From an uncultured Eubacteriales bacterium (GTDB lineage Bacteria > Bacillota > Clostridia > Christensenellales > Aristaeellaceae): 49,150 nucleotides of DNA. The stretch covers positions 1-49,150 of the forward strand of contig CALVNS010000020.1 in NCBI GenBank assembly GCA_944349855.1. The letters run 5' to 3'. A program made the position numbers and the translations under genes. Below, one piece after another: positions 1-8,068 of this stretch. The first letter of the stretch is position 1. Every line of letters starts with the position of its first letter. The notes below the pieces were generated by a model. That model was not told the DNA's origin and searched no databases. It saw nothing but the letters and a program-made list of their open reading frames with translations.

Positions 1-1
1 G

Positions 2-1690
2 GAGCGCGAGCAGATCTTCGGCGCGATCCCGTTCCTGGACGCGATCCTCAGCCCCGCGGGCGATCCCGGCGAGCTGCAGCCCCGCCAGTTCTTCCAGGTC
101 GCGGGCCGCATGATGGCCGTGGCGCATCGCTTCCACCCGCAGGCGAAGGTCTACGTCGCGCCCCAGTCCTTCGCGCCCGAGGCAGACTGGTACGACGCCT
201 TCTACCGCGAGGTCAGCCGCGAGCCCGACTGGCTCTACGGCGTGTGCTACGCGCCCTGGGTGCGCGACACCCTGCCCGAGATGGCCGCGCGCCTGCCTGA
301 AAAGTACCGCGCGCGCATCCGCCACTACCCCGACATCACGCACACGGCCTCCTGCCAGTTTGAGGTGCCGCTGTGGGACGGCCCGCTCTCCATCGTGCAC
401 GGCCGCGAGAGCTGCTGCCCCCGCCCGCGCGCGATGAAGGCCATCCACAACCTGCACGCGCCCTACTGCATCGGCTCGCTGACCTACAGCGAGGGCATCC
501 ACGACGACGTGAACAAGTTCCTGTGGACCGACCAGGACGTGGACCCGGACCGCGACGCGCAGGGCCTCGTGCGCGACTACGTGCGCCTGCTGATCGATCC
601 CGAGCACGTGGACGAGCTGACGGACCTGATCTTCGCGCTGGAGGACAACTGGAAGGGCCGCCTGGCGGACAACGGGGCCATCGAGCAGGTCTTCGCCCGC
701 TTTGAGCGCCTGGACGCGGCCCTGCGCCCGCAGGTGCGGGACAACTACCGCTACCGGATGCTCTACCAGCGCGCGATGCTCGACGCCTATGCCCGCCGCC
801 GCTTCCTGAGCGACGCGCGCCTGGAGCGGGAGGCGCTGGAGGAGCTGCGCCGCGCGCCCCAGACCGGCGCGGACGCGGCCGTGCGCGCGGCGTGGGCGAT
901 CTTCAACCGCACCTTCAACGAGCCCGTGGCGGAGGATCTGCGCTTCCGGCTGCAGGAGCTGGGCCAGAAGCTGTACGAGACGCCCGGCTGCCGCATGCAG
1001 CAGAGCACCTCCATGCACAACGCGCAGGCGTGGATCCGCGGCGCGTGGCTGGACACGCTGGACACGCCGCTCAACGACATGCAGTTCTACACCTGCCACT
1101 TTGGGCGCATCCTGCGGCTGCACGGCGAGGAGGAGAAGCTGGAGGCCATCCGCGCGCTGCTGCACCGCACCGACCCCGGCCCGGGCGGGCGCTACGTCAA
1201 CCTGGGCGACCTGGACGACTTCCAGCGCTACGTCGTGCCCGGCAAGCCCTACGAGCAGGACCCCGGCATGCTCCGCTCGCCGCACCTGTTCCACGACCTG
1301 TACGGCCTGATGATGCGCTTCTACGCCGGGCGCGGCTGGGCGGGCGAGTTCCCCATCCCCATGCGCTGGGTGCACCGCGCGCGCACGATCTACGGCACGC
1401 CGCTGACGGTGCGCGTGGACGGCCTGGAGCCCGGCGCGCGCTACCGCCTGCGGGTGACCTACCCGGACATGATCGGCCAGACGCGCGAGCGGCTTGAGGT
1501 CGCGCTCTACGCCGACGGACGGCTCATCCACGACGCCGTGCGCCGCGACGAGGCCGGCCCCGGCGAGCCGGTCTACGGCTACGACCTGCCCGCGCCCGTC
1601 GGCCCGGACGGCGCGGTGACCCTCACCTGGCAGGCCTATGACACCCTGTATCCCACCGCCGTGTCCGAGCTGTGGCTGATCCGCGCCTAA
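2..1690 (+). CDS. Glycosidase-like TIM-barrel protein, paralogue 1 (5' partial)
   Basis: This reading frame is open from the left edge, so the true start lies outside the window. The visible ~562 residues align along their whole length with residues ~250-797 of the next gene. Shared blocks include GDPGE near the left edge, FAPEADWYDAFYREV, RIRHYPD, the GRE-CC-PRPRAMK block, and YSEG-HDDVNKF. The parallel with the complete paralogue suggests a TIM-barrel glycoside-hydrolase core related to the alpha-glucuronidase/GH20-like group, followed by a helical region and a C-terminal beta-sandwich. The specific substrate cannot be read from sequence. A 13-base gap with a GAAGGAGG ribosome site separates it from its paralogue, so the two are almost certainly co-transcribed. 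Confidence 0.75.
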   Translation, partial: EREQIFGAIPFLDAILSPAGDPGELQPRQFFQVAGRMMAVAHRFHPQAKVYVAPQSFAPEADWYDAFYREVSREPDWLYGVCYAPWVRDTLPEMAARLPEKYRARIRHYPDITHTASCQFEVPLWDGPLSIVHGRESCCPRPRAMKAIHNLHAPYCIGSLTYSEGIHDDVNKFLWTDQDVDPDRDAQGLVRDYVRLLIDPEHVDELTDLIFALEDNWKGRLADNGAIEQVFARFERLDAALRPQVRDNYRYRMLYQRAMLDAYARRRFLSDARLEREALEELRRAPQTGADAAVRAAWAIFNRTFNEPVAEDLRFRLQELGQKLYETPGCRMQQSTSMHNAQAWIRGAWLDTLDTPLNDMQFYTCHFGRILRLHGEEEKLEAIRALLHRTDPGPGGRYVNLGDLDDFQRYVVPGKPYEQDPGMLRSPHLFHDLYGLMMRFYAGRGWAGEFPIPMRWVHRARTIYGTPLTVRVDGLEPGARYRLRVTYPDMIGQTRERLEVALYADGRLIHDAVRRDEAGPGEPVYGYDLPAPVGPDGAVTLTWQAYDTLYPTAVSELWLIRA

Positions 1691-1703
1691 CGAAGGAGGT
1701 ATC

Positions 1704-4097
1704 GTGATGAACAAGTTGGTGTCGGTCCGGCCGGTGCTCGTGTGCCCCCCGGACGCAGCCCCGCTGACCGCCCGCGCCGCGCAGGTCTTCGCTGAGGAGA
1801 TCCAGCTGCACACCGGCCTGCGCCTTGCCACCTCCGCCTGCCCTGTCGGGGGCGTCGAGATGGCCGCCATCCTCACTGAGACGGACTTTTGCCGCCTCTT
1901 CCCCGAAAAGGTCGCCCTGCTGGAGCGCCTCCCCGCCCCCGGCCCCGAGGGCTTCCGCCTCTTCTTCGAGCAGGAGGACGGCGTGCGCCTCAACCTCTTT
2001 GCCGTCGGCTGCGACCCGCGCGGCGCCTTCTACGCCATGGGCAAGCTGCTGCGCCTGCTGCGCCTTTACGAGGGACGCATCTGCGCCGACTGGCTCTTTG
2101 ACGGCCTGAGCAGCACCCCCCGCTACGCCATGCGCGGCCATCAGCTGGGCTACCGCGACAAGCAGAACACCCTGCCCTGCTGGTCCGAGGCCCAGTTCGA
2201 CCGCTACATCCGCGATCTGGCGCTCTTCGGCTCCAACAGCATCGAGCTGCTCCCGCCCCGCACGGACGACAACCTCTTCTCCCGCGAGATGCAGCTCGAT
2301 CCCTTTGACATGATGGTCCGCGTCGCCCGCATCGTCAAGAGCTACGGCCTGGACCTGTGGCTCTGGTATCCCAACATGGGCAAGGATTACCCCGCCTGCC
2401 TGCCCCAGGAGCTGCAGGAGCGCGAGCAGGTCTTCGCCGCGCTGGACGAGATCGACGGCATGCTCATCCCCGCCGGCGATCCCGGGGAAATATTTCCTGA
2501 ACAACTCTTTCCAATTGCGGAACAATGTGCTACACTATTGCACAAGCACCATCCCCATGCCAAGGTCATGCTCGCGCCGCAGTGCTTTGCGCCCGAGCCG
2601 GGCTGGTATGAGGCCTTCTACCGGGAGGTTCAGAAGGAGCCGGCCTGGCTGTGGGGCGTGTGTTTCGCGCCGTGGGAGAAGGACTCCATTCAGGAGATGG
2701 TGGACAAGCTGCCGCCGGTCTACCGCGGACGCATCCGTCACTACCCGGATGTGACGCACGACATGGGCTGCCAGTTCGCGCTGCCAAACCGCGATCCCGC
2801 GTTTGCGATCGTGGAGGGGCGCGAGTGCTGCGACCCGCGGCCGCGGGCGATGAAGCACATCCACAACGCGTTCGCGCCCTACTGCGTGGGCTCGATCACC
2901 TACTCCGAGGGCGTGCACGACGACGTGAACAAGTTCGTGTGGGGCCTGCAGGACTGGGACGACGCCCAGTGCGCGCAGGACACGGTGCGCGAGTACGTGC
3001 GCTACTTCATCGACCCGGCGCTGGAGGAGGAGCTGACGCGCGGCATCCTGCTGCTGGAGGACAGCTGGGCCGACCCGCACCCCATCGGCGAGAACGGGAG
3101 CGTGCAGGAGGCCTATCGCCTGTTCACGGACGTGGACGCCCGCGCGAGCGAGGCGGTGCGCGGCAACTGGCGCTATCAGCTGCTGCTGCTGCGCGCGCTG
3201 GCCGACCGCTACATCCAGCAAAAGCAGCGCTATGACGACGGCCTGGAGCGCCAGGCGCGCGAGCGGCTGGCGGGGGCCGCGCAGGAGGGCGCCGTGCAGG
3301 CCATCCGCGGCGCGTTCGCCCTGCTGGACCGCGGGCGGGACGAGCCGTGCGATCCGCTGCTGCGCGCGCGGCTGCTGCGCCTGGCCGACGCGCTGCACGC
3401 CTCGTGCGGCATCAAGCTGACCACGCGCCGCCACGGCGGACAGCGCTGGGGCCGCGGCGCGTGGCTGGACCTGATCGATGTGCCGCTCAGCGACGCGCAG
3501 TACCTGCGCGTGACGATGAAGCGCATCCTGCGCCTGGAGTCGGAGCAGGAGCGCCTGGCGGCGATTGAGGCGATGCTCACGCGCACGCAGGTGCGCCCGG
3601 GAGACGTCTACGTGGATGTGGGCAGCGTGCAAAGCCGCGCGCTGATCCGCACCGACAGCTGCTGGGCGCGCGACCCCTCGCTGCTGCGCACGCCCTTCAC
3701 GAGCGTGGACACGCAGGCGCTGGACCGGCTGCACATGCTCACCGGCACATGGCGCGAGGCGCCCGTGCCGCGCGCGCTGCTGACCTGCGCGCTGTCCTAC
3801 TACGACACGCCGCTCACGCTGCGCATCCCCGGCGTACAGGAGGGGGCGGACTACCTGCTGCGCGTGGCGTATGGCGACGGCGGCCGCGGGCAGGACGTGC
3901 GGCTCACCTGCGGGGAGACGGTGATCCACGAGCGGATCGAGCCCTGCGACCCGGCTGCGCCGTGGCGCGAATACCGCGTGTCCGCCGCGTGCGTGCAGGA
4001 CGGCGCCCTGACGCTGACCTGGCAGCCCTACGGCCAGGTGCACGGGGTGCGCGTGAGCGAGATCTTCCTGATCCGCCAGGACGGCCGGCAGGCCTGA
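1704..4097 (+). CDS. Glycosidase-like TIM-barrel protein, paralogue 2
   Basis: A 797-residue protein without signal peptide or membrane segment, so probably cytosolic. Residues ~1-125 resemble the small alpha/beta domain that precedes the barrel in GH67 and GH20 enzymes (PRGAFYAMGKLLRLLRL is the typical end of that domain). Residues ~135-420 form a probable TIM barrel, starting at the RGHQLGYRDKQNT block and containing NSIELLPPRTDD and the acidic run YSEGVHDDVNKF. The remainder is helical plus a C-terminal beta-sandwich. It is a tandem duplicate of the preceding gene and lies just upstream of an IclR regulator and sugar genes, which supports a role in oligosaccharide cleavage. The exact activity and catalytic residues are not assigned. 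A strikingly AT-rich patch of about 80 bases lies inside the gene at 2485-2560. Confidence 0.75.
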   Translation: MMNKLVSVRPVLVCPPDAAPLTARAAQVFAEEIQLHTGLRLATSACPVGGVEMAAILTETDFCRLFPEKVALLERLPAPGPEGFRLFFEQEDGVRLNLFAVGCDPRGAFYAMGKLLRLLRLYEGRICADWLFDGLSSTPRYAMRGHQLGYRDKQNTLPCWSEAQFDRYIRDLALFGSNSIELLPPRTDDNLFSREMQLDPFDMMVRVARIVKSYGLDLWLWYPNMGKDYPACLPQELQEREQVFAALDEIDGMLIPAGDPGEIFPEQLFPIAEQCATLLHKHHPHAKVMLAPQCFAPEPGWYEAFYREVQKEPAWLWGVCFAPWEKDSIQEMVDKLPPVYRGRIRHYPDVTHDMGCQFALPNRDPAFAIVEGRECCDPRPRAMKHIHNAFAPYCVGSITYSEGVHDDVNKFVWGLQDWDDAQCAQDTVREYVRYFIDPALEEELTRGILLLEDSWADPHPIGENGSVQEAYRLFTDVDARASEAVRGNWRYQLLLLRALADRYIQQKQRYDDGLERQARERLAGAAQEGAVQAIRGAFALLDRGRDEPCDPLLRARLLRLADALHASCGIKLTTRRHGGQRWGRGAWLDLIDVPLSDAQYLRVTMKRILRLESEQERLAAIEAMLTRTQVRPGDVYVDVGSVQSRALIRTDSCWARDPSLLRTPFTSVDTQALDRLHMLTGTWREAPVPRALLTCALSYYDTPLTLRIPGVQEGADYLLRVAYGDGGRGQDVRLTCGETVIHERIEPCDPAAPWREYRVSAACVQDGALTLTWQPYGQVHGVRVSEIFLIRQDGRQA

Positions 4098-4163
4098 GCC
4101 GGCGCCCAGGGCGAGGAGGGGACGCCCCGGGCGTTCGAACGAGATGAAAAGGAGCGCGGAGCC

Positions 4164-4934
4164 ATGCTTCAAGCCAATCTTCAAACCAATGAGTGCAAAG
4201 TCAAGTCGCTGGCCAAGGCCATGCACGTGCTGGAATGCTTCTCCGTCAAGGCCCGGGAGATGGGCGTTTCGGAAATTGCGCAGCAGCTGGGCTATCAGAA
4301 GAGCACGGTGTTCAACATCCTCTCCACGTTTGAGGACCTGGGATATGTGGAGCAGAACCCGCAGACCGGAAAGTACTACCTGTCGCTGAAGATCATGCAC
4401 TTCAGCTACATCGTCAACAGCCACCTCGACTTCCGGCGCATGTTCCAGGAGCCGATCAACCAGATCGCTCACGAGGCCGGCGAGGTCTGCTACCTGGGCA
4501 TGCCCTACGACCACAAGGTGCTCTACCTCGACTCGGCCTTCCCCCAGGGCGGCGGCAACTACCGCTCCATTGCCGGCGAGACCGCGCCCATGTACTGCAC
4601 CGGCCTGGGCAAGGCCATGCTCGCCTTCCTGCCAGAGGACGAGCGCGAGCTGGTCCTGCGCGAGCCGCGCGTCAAATACACCGACAACACCATCGTCGAG
4701 GAGAGCATCCTGCGCGAAAACCTGGACGAGGTGCGCAAGAACGGCTTCTCCGTGGACAACATGGAGCACGAGTTCGGCATCCGCTGCGTGGCCGTGCCCG
4801 TCTTCGGCGTGAACCGCGACGTCGTCGCCGCGGTCAGCGTCTCCGGCCCGTCGCTGCGCTTTGACCCCGTGTCGATCCTGCACAACTATCAAACAATCGC
4901 CAGAATCATCCAGCCGATGCAGTACAGGCTGTGA
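4164..4934 (+). CDS. IclR-family transcriptional regulator
   Basis: A 256-residue protein of normal IclR length. Residues ~12-75 form the winged helix-turn-helix, with VKSLAKAMHVLECF and GVSEIAQQLGYQKSTVFNIL followed by the wing TGKYYLS. Residues ~85-250 form the GAF-like effector domain, with the usual TAPMYCTGLGKAMLAFLP and NGFSVDNMEHEFGIRCVAVPVF blocks. The start follows AAAAGGAGCGCGGAGCC. It sits between the glycosidase-like pair and the ribokinase/SIS/RbsD genes with short gaps, so it probably controls this sugar locus in response to a sugar or sugar acid. The effector is unknown. Confidence 0.92.
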   Translation: MLQANLQTNECKVKSLAKAMHVLECFSVKAREMGVSEIAQQLGYQKSTVFNILSTFEDLGYVEQNPQTGKYYLSLKIMHFSYIVNSHLDFRRMFQEPINQIAHEAGEVCYLGMPYDHKVLYLDSAFPQGGGNYRSIAGETAPMYCTGLGKAMLAFLPEDERELVLREPRVKYTDNTIVEESILRENLDEVRKNGFSVDNMEHEFGIRCVAVPVFGVNRDVVAAVSVSGPSLRFDPVSILHNYQTIARIIQPMQYRL

Positions 4935-4962
4935 TGTCCGGCAGACCAAAGGAGCGTTTTCC

Positions 4963-5961
4963 ATGAACCGCAAACCCCGAATCCTGGTGGTCGGCAGCTT
5001 CGTGATGGACCTGATCACCTCCACGCGCGTCTTCCCCGGCCCCGGCGAGACCGTGCTGGGCGAGACCTTCACCACCGCGCCCGGCGGCAAGGGCGCCAAC
5101 CAGGCCGTGCAGGCCGCCCGCCTGGGCGCGGATGTGACGATGGTGGGCAAGGTCGGCCGCGACGCGTTCGGCCAGGCGCTGACCGGCTCCATGCAGGGCG
5201 CCGGCGTGCACACCGAGCACGTGGCCCTGGACGAGCGCGCGCCCTCCTCCATCGGCAACATCACGCTGGAGCGCTTCCCCGACGGCTCCAGCCGCAACCG
5301 CATCATCGTCGTGCCCGGCGCGAACATGACCATCACGCCCGAGGACATCGCCTTCCTGGAAAAGGAGATCGCCTCCTTTGACATGGTGATGCTTCAGTTT
5401 GAAATCCCGATGGACATCGACGTGCGCGTGGCCAGGCTGGCTCAGAGGGCCGGCGTGCCCGTCATGGTCAACCCCGCGCCCGCCGCGCCCATCCCCGAGG
5501 CGCTCATGGCCTGCGCGACGTACCTGTCGCCCAACGAGCATGAGGCCGCCGCGATCACCGGCATCCCCATCCGCGTGGAGGGCGGCGTCAACCTGCAGGA
5601 CGTGCAGGCCGTCGCAGACGCCCTGCGCAGCCGCGGCGCGCGCAACCTGCTGGTGACGCTGGGCGAAAACGGCGCGGCCATCGCGGGCGAGGGCGGCGTG
5701 ACCCACGTGCCCAGCGTGCCGGACGTCGCCGTGGCCGACCCCACCGCCGCGGGCGACAGCTTCGTCGCCGCCTTCTGCACCGGCGTGTGCGCCGGCCTGG
5801 ACCCGCGCCAGGCCATCGACTTTGCGCGCAACACCGCCGCCATCACCGTCTCGCGCATGGGCGCGCAGCCCAGCCTGCCCACGCTGGACGAGGTGATCGC
5901 CGCCATGCAGGCCCACGCAGAACCCGGCTTTGACTTTGCCAAACTCGACTGCCTGCGCTGA
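4963..5961 (+). CDS. rbsK: Ribokinase (PfkB-family sugar kinase)
   Basis: A 332-residue PfkB/ribokinase-family kinase that would phosphorylate a pentose or related sugar with ATP in the cytosol. Visible hallmarks are VVGSFVMDL at the N-terminus, the substrate motif PGGKGANQAVQAARLG (residues ~43-58), and the C-terminal signature DPTAAGDSF with the catalytic base at Asp265. The second motif normally reads DTTGAGD, so Gly to Ala is a mild variation. The start at 4963 follows CAAAGGAGCGTTTTCC and removes a spurious 34-residue extension overlapping the IclR gene. The downstream SIS and RbsD genes support a ribose-like pathway, but a deoxyribokinase or other pentose kinase cannot be excluded. Confidence 0.9.
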   Translation: MNRKPRILVVGSFVMDLITSTRVFPGPGETVLGETFTTAPGGKGANQAVQAARLGADVTMVGKVGRDAFGQALTGSMQGAGVHTEHVALDERAPSSIGNITLERFPDGSSRNRIIVVPGANMTITPEDIAFLEKEIASFDMVMLQFEIPMDIDVRVARLAQRAGVPVMVNPAPAAPIPEALMACATYLSPNEHEAAAITGIPIRVEGGVNLQDVQAVADALRSRGARNLLVTLGENGAAIAGEGGVTHVPSVPDVAVADPTAAGDSFVAAFCTGVCAGLDPRQAIDFARNTAAITVSRMGAQPSLPTLDEVIAAMQAHAEPGFDFAKLDCLR

Positions 5962-5998
5962 CGCGCGGCATGCCAATTCGAAAGGAAGCGTCTTTGTC

Positions 5999-6613
5999 AT
6001 GAACCACGATGCGTGCAAACCGGCCCTGGAGGCCTTCAAGCGCTCGGCCCGTCAGGAGGTCGACCGCTTCATCGACGGGATGGACTACGAATCGTTCCTG
6101 CCCGCGGCCGAACTGATCCTGCAGGCGCAGCAGCGCGGCAACCGCGTGCACATCACGGGCATCGGCAAGCCCGGCCACGTGGCCAGCTACATGGCCTCGC
6201 TGCTCTCCTCCACCGGCACGCCCACCTACTTCCTGCACGGCACCGAGGCCGTGCACGGCTCCTGCGGCCAGCTCGTGCCCGGCGACGTGGTGATCTGTAT
6301 CTCCAACAGCGGCGAGACCGCCGAGATGAAGGCCACGGTCACGGCCATCCACAACAACGGCTGCCAGGTCATCGCCGTGACCGGCAACCCCGCCTCCTGG
6401 CTGGCCCAAAACGCGCAGGCGCACGTGTTCGCCGGCGTGGGGGAGGAGGGCGGCCCGCTCAACCGCGCGCCCCGCAACTCCATCCTCGCCGAGTGCCTGG
6501 CGCTGCAGGGCCTGAGCGTCGTGCTGCAGGTCAACCGCGGGCTGGATCCCAAGCAGTACGTCAAGTGGCATCCCGGCGGAACGCTGGGCCACCTGCGCGA
6601 CAACGAAAAGTAA
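5999..6613 (+). CDS. SIS-domain sugar-phosphate isomerase (KpsF/GutQ-like)
   Basis: A 204-residue protein made almost entirely of one sugar isomerase (SIS) domain. ITGIGKPGHVASYMASLLSSTGT, FLHGTEAVHGSCGQL and ISNSGETAEM are the phosphosugar-binding features seen in arabinose-5-phosphate isomerases, but the paired CBS domains of KpsF are absent. The start at 5999 follows GAAAGGAAGCG. An in-frame start 69 bases upstream would overlap the kinase gene and lacks a ribosome site. Co-transcription with ribokinase and RbsD suggests isomerisation of the phosphorylated sugar made by the kinase. Arabinose 5-phosphate isomerase is one option, a related aldose/ketose phosphate isomerase another. Confidence 0.87.
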   Translation: MNHDACKPALEAFKRSARQEVDRFIDGMDYESFLPAAELILQAQQRGNRVHITGIGKPGHVASYMASLLSSTGTPTYFLHGTEAVHGSCGQLVPGDVVICISNSGETAEMKATVTAIHNNGCQVIAVTGNPASWLAQNAQAHVFAGVGEEGGPLNRAPRNSILAECLALQGLSVVLQVNRGLDPKQYVKWHPGGTLGHLRDNEK

Positions 6614-6625
6614 GGAGGCGCGACC

Positions 6626-7033
6626 ATGTTCAAGGACGGATGCATCCACCCCGGCATCATGCAGGCCCTGTCCCGCTGCGGACACGGCGACAAGATCCTC
6701 ATCGCAGACGGCAACTACCCGCTGCAGGGCCGAACCGGCGCATGCGAGCGCGTCTACCTGGGCGTGCGCGCCGGCCTGCCGCAGGTCACCGACGTGCTGG
6801 ACGCCCTGCTCAAGGAGATCAACGTCGAGGCGGCGCAGGTCATGCAGCCCGCCGACGGCTCCGAACCGCCCATCTTTGCCGACTTCCGCGAGCGCCTGCC
6901 CGGCCTGCGCCTGGAGATGCTCGACCGCTACGCCTTCTACGACGCCTGCTGCGAGCCGGACGTGCGCCTGGCCATCTCCACCGGCGAACAGCGCGTGTTC
7001 GCCAACATCCTGCTCACCGTCGGCGTGGCCTGA
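6626..7033 (+). CDS. RbsD/FucU-family sugar mutarotase
   Basis: A 135-residue protein of normal RbsD/FucU length. The N-terminal CIHPGIMQALSRCGHGDKIL with its histidines and IADGNYP is diagnostic of the family. Members interconvert pyranose/furanose forms or anomers of ribose or fucose so that the kinase receives the right form. The start follows AAGGAGGCGACC, 12 bases after the SIS gene. A strong terminator follows at 7047, making this the last gene of the operon. Sequence alone does not separate the ribose (RbsD) from the fucose (FucU) branch, so no symbol is given. Confidence 0.9.
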   Translation: MFKDGCIHPGIMQALSRCGHGDKILIADGNYPLQGRTGACERVYLGVRAGLPQVTDVLDALLKEINVEAAQVMQPADGSEPPIFADFRERLPGLRLEMLDRYAFYDACCEPDVRLAISTGEQRVFANILLTVGVA

Positions 7034-7046
7034 GCCGCGCCGCCAC

Positions 7047-7077
7047 GGCCGCAAACGCTGCGTTTGCGGCCCTTTTT
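7047..7077 (+). terminator. Rho-independent terminator after the ribokinase/mutarotase operon
   Basis: A perfect 11-bp stem (GGCCGCAAACG / CGTTTGCGGCC) with a CTG loop is followed by CTTTTTC. It ends the operon that began upstream of the window. Confidence 0.92.
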
Positions 7078-7098
7078 CAGTGATGGGAGGAAAATGCA

Positions 7099-8007
7099 AT
7101 GCGCCGTGCAAACGCGCTCCTGGGCCCGCGGGTTCTGCTCGCCGCGGCCATGGTGATCTTCGGTACAATCGGCCTGATGCGCCGCGCGATCCCGCTGGGC
7201 TCCGCCACGCTGGCCGCCGTGCGCGGCCTGACGGGCATGCTCTTCCTGCTGCTCGTGCTGCGCGCGCGCGGCGAGCGCCTGCGCCCCTGCGCCCTGCGCG
7301 CAGAGGCCGGGCTGCTCATCGCCTCCGGCGCGTGCCTGGGCATCAACTGGATCCTGCTGTTTGAGGCGTACAACCACACGAGCGTCGCCGTGGCCACGAT
7401 GTGCTACTACATGGCCCCGACGATCGTGCTGCTGCTCTCGCCGCTGCTGGGCGAACGCCTGGGCATGCGAAAGGCGCTGTGCGCGCTGGCGGCGCTGGCC
7501 GGCATGGCGGCGGTGAGCGGCATCCGGCCCGGAACGGGCACCGGCACGGCGGGGGATATGGCGGGCGTCGCGCTGGGGCTGGGCGCGGCGGTGTTCTACG
7601 CCGGGGTGATGCTGCTGGGAAGGCGCATCCGCCGCACGACGGCCCTGGAGCGCACGATCTGCCAGCTGGGGGTATCGGCGGCGATCGTGCTGCCCTACGC
7701 GCTGCTGCGCGAGGAGCTGGTGGCGCTGAACGCCGGGCAGGTCCTGGCCGTGGCGGCGGTGGGCGTGGTGCACACGGGGCTGGCCTACGCGCTCTACTTC
7801 AGTGCGCTGGCCCGCGTGCGCGCGCAGACGGCGGCGCTGTACGGCTACATCGACCCGGTGGTCGCGCTGGCGCTGTCGGCGCTGGCGCTGGGCGAGCGGC
7901 TGGACGGCTGGCAGGCGGCGGGCGCGTGCTGCATCCTGCTGGCGACGGCGGTGGGGGAGTGGCGGCCCGAAAAAGCGCGCTCCGGCAGGAATTTGTGCGC
8001 AAAATGA
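7099..8007 (+). CDS. EamA/DMT-superfamily transporter
   Basis: A 302-residue membrane protein with about ten hydrophobic segments arranged as two EamA repeats (residues ~5-140 and ~150-285). Typical features are IFGTIGLMRRAIPLGSATLAAVRGLTG in the first helix pair, LGINWILLFEAYNHTSVAVATMCYYMAPTIVLLLSPLLGERL at the end of repeat one, and the matching YGYIDPVVALALSALALGERL near the C-terminus. DMT proteins of this kind export amino acids, nucleosides or other metabolites; the substrate is not evident. The start follows GGGAGGAAAATGCA. It lies after a terminator and before the promoter of the GH112 gene and seems to be transcribed alone. Confidence 0.88.
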   Translation: MRRANALLGPRVLLAAAMVIFGTIGLMRRAIPLGSATLAAVRGLTGMLFLLLVLRARGERLRPCALRAEAGLLIASGACLGINWILLFEAYNHTSVAVATMCYYMAPTIVLLLSPLLGERLGMRKALCALAALAGMAAVSGIRPGTGTGTAGDMAGVALGLGAAVFYAGVMLLGRRIRRTTALERTICQLGVSAAIVLPYALLREELVALNAGQVLAVAAVGVVHTGLAYALYFSALARVRAQTAALYGYIDPVVALALSALALGERLDGWQAAGACCILLATAVGEWRPEKARSGRNLCAK

Positions 8008-8028
8008 CTATAAAACGGGATGAAAATA

Positions 8029-8037
8029 TGGTATAAT
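8029..8037 (+). promoter_or_regulatory. Extended -10 promoter of the GH112 phosphorylase gene
   Basis: TGGTATAAT is a perfect extended -10 element (TGn-TATAAT) in an AT-rich pocket between the transporter and the phosphorylase gene. No good -35 box lies 17 bases upstream (TATAAA at 8009), as is common for extended -10 promoters. Transcription should start near 8044. Confidence 0.75.
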
Positions 8038-8068
8038 GGGGAAAAAGACGCCCAAGGGAGGCGAGCAG

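Noticed and set aside
4098-4163. Terminator between the glycosidase pair and the IclR gene
   Set aside because: Only a short GC palindrome (CGCCCCGGGCG) without T-run is present, so read-through into the IclR gene is assumed.
2535-5384. 949-codon open frame on the minus strand
   Set aside because: It lies antisense to three well-supported genes, has biased composition (runs of A, V, H, L, R) and no ribosome site. Long antisense frames are expected at this G+C content.
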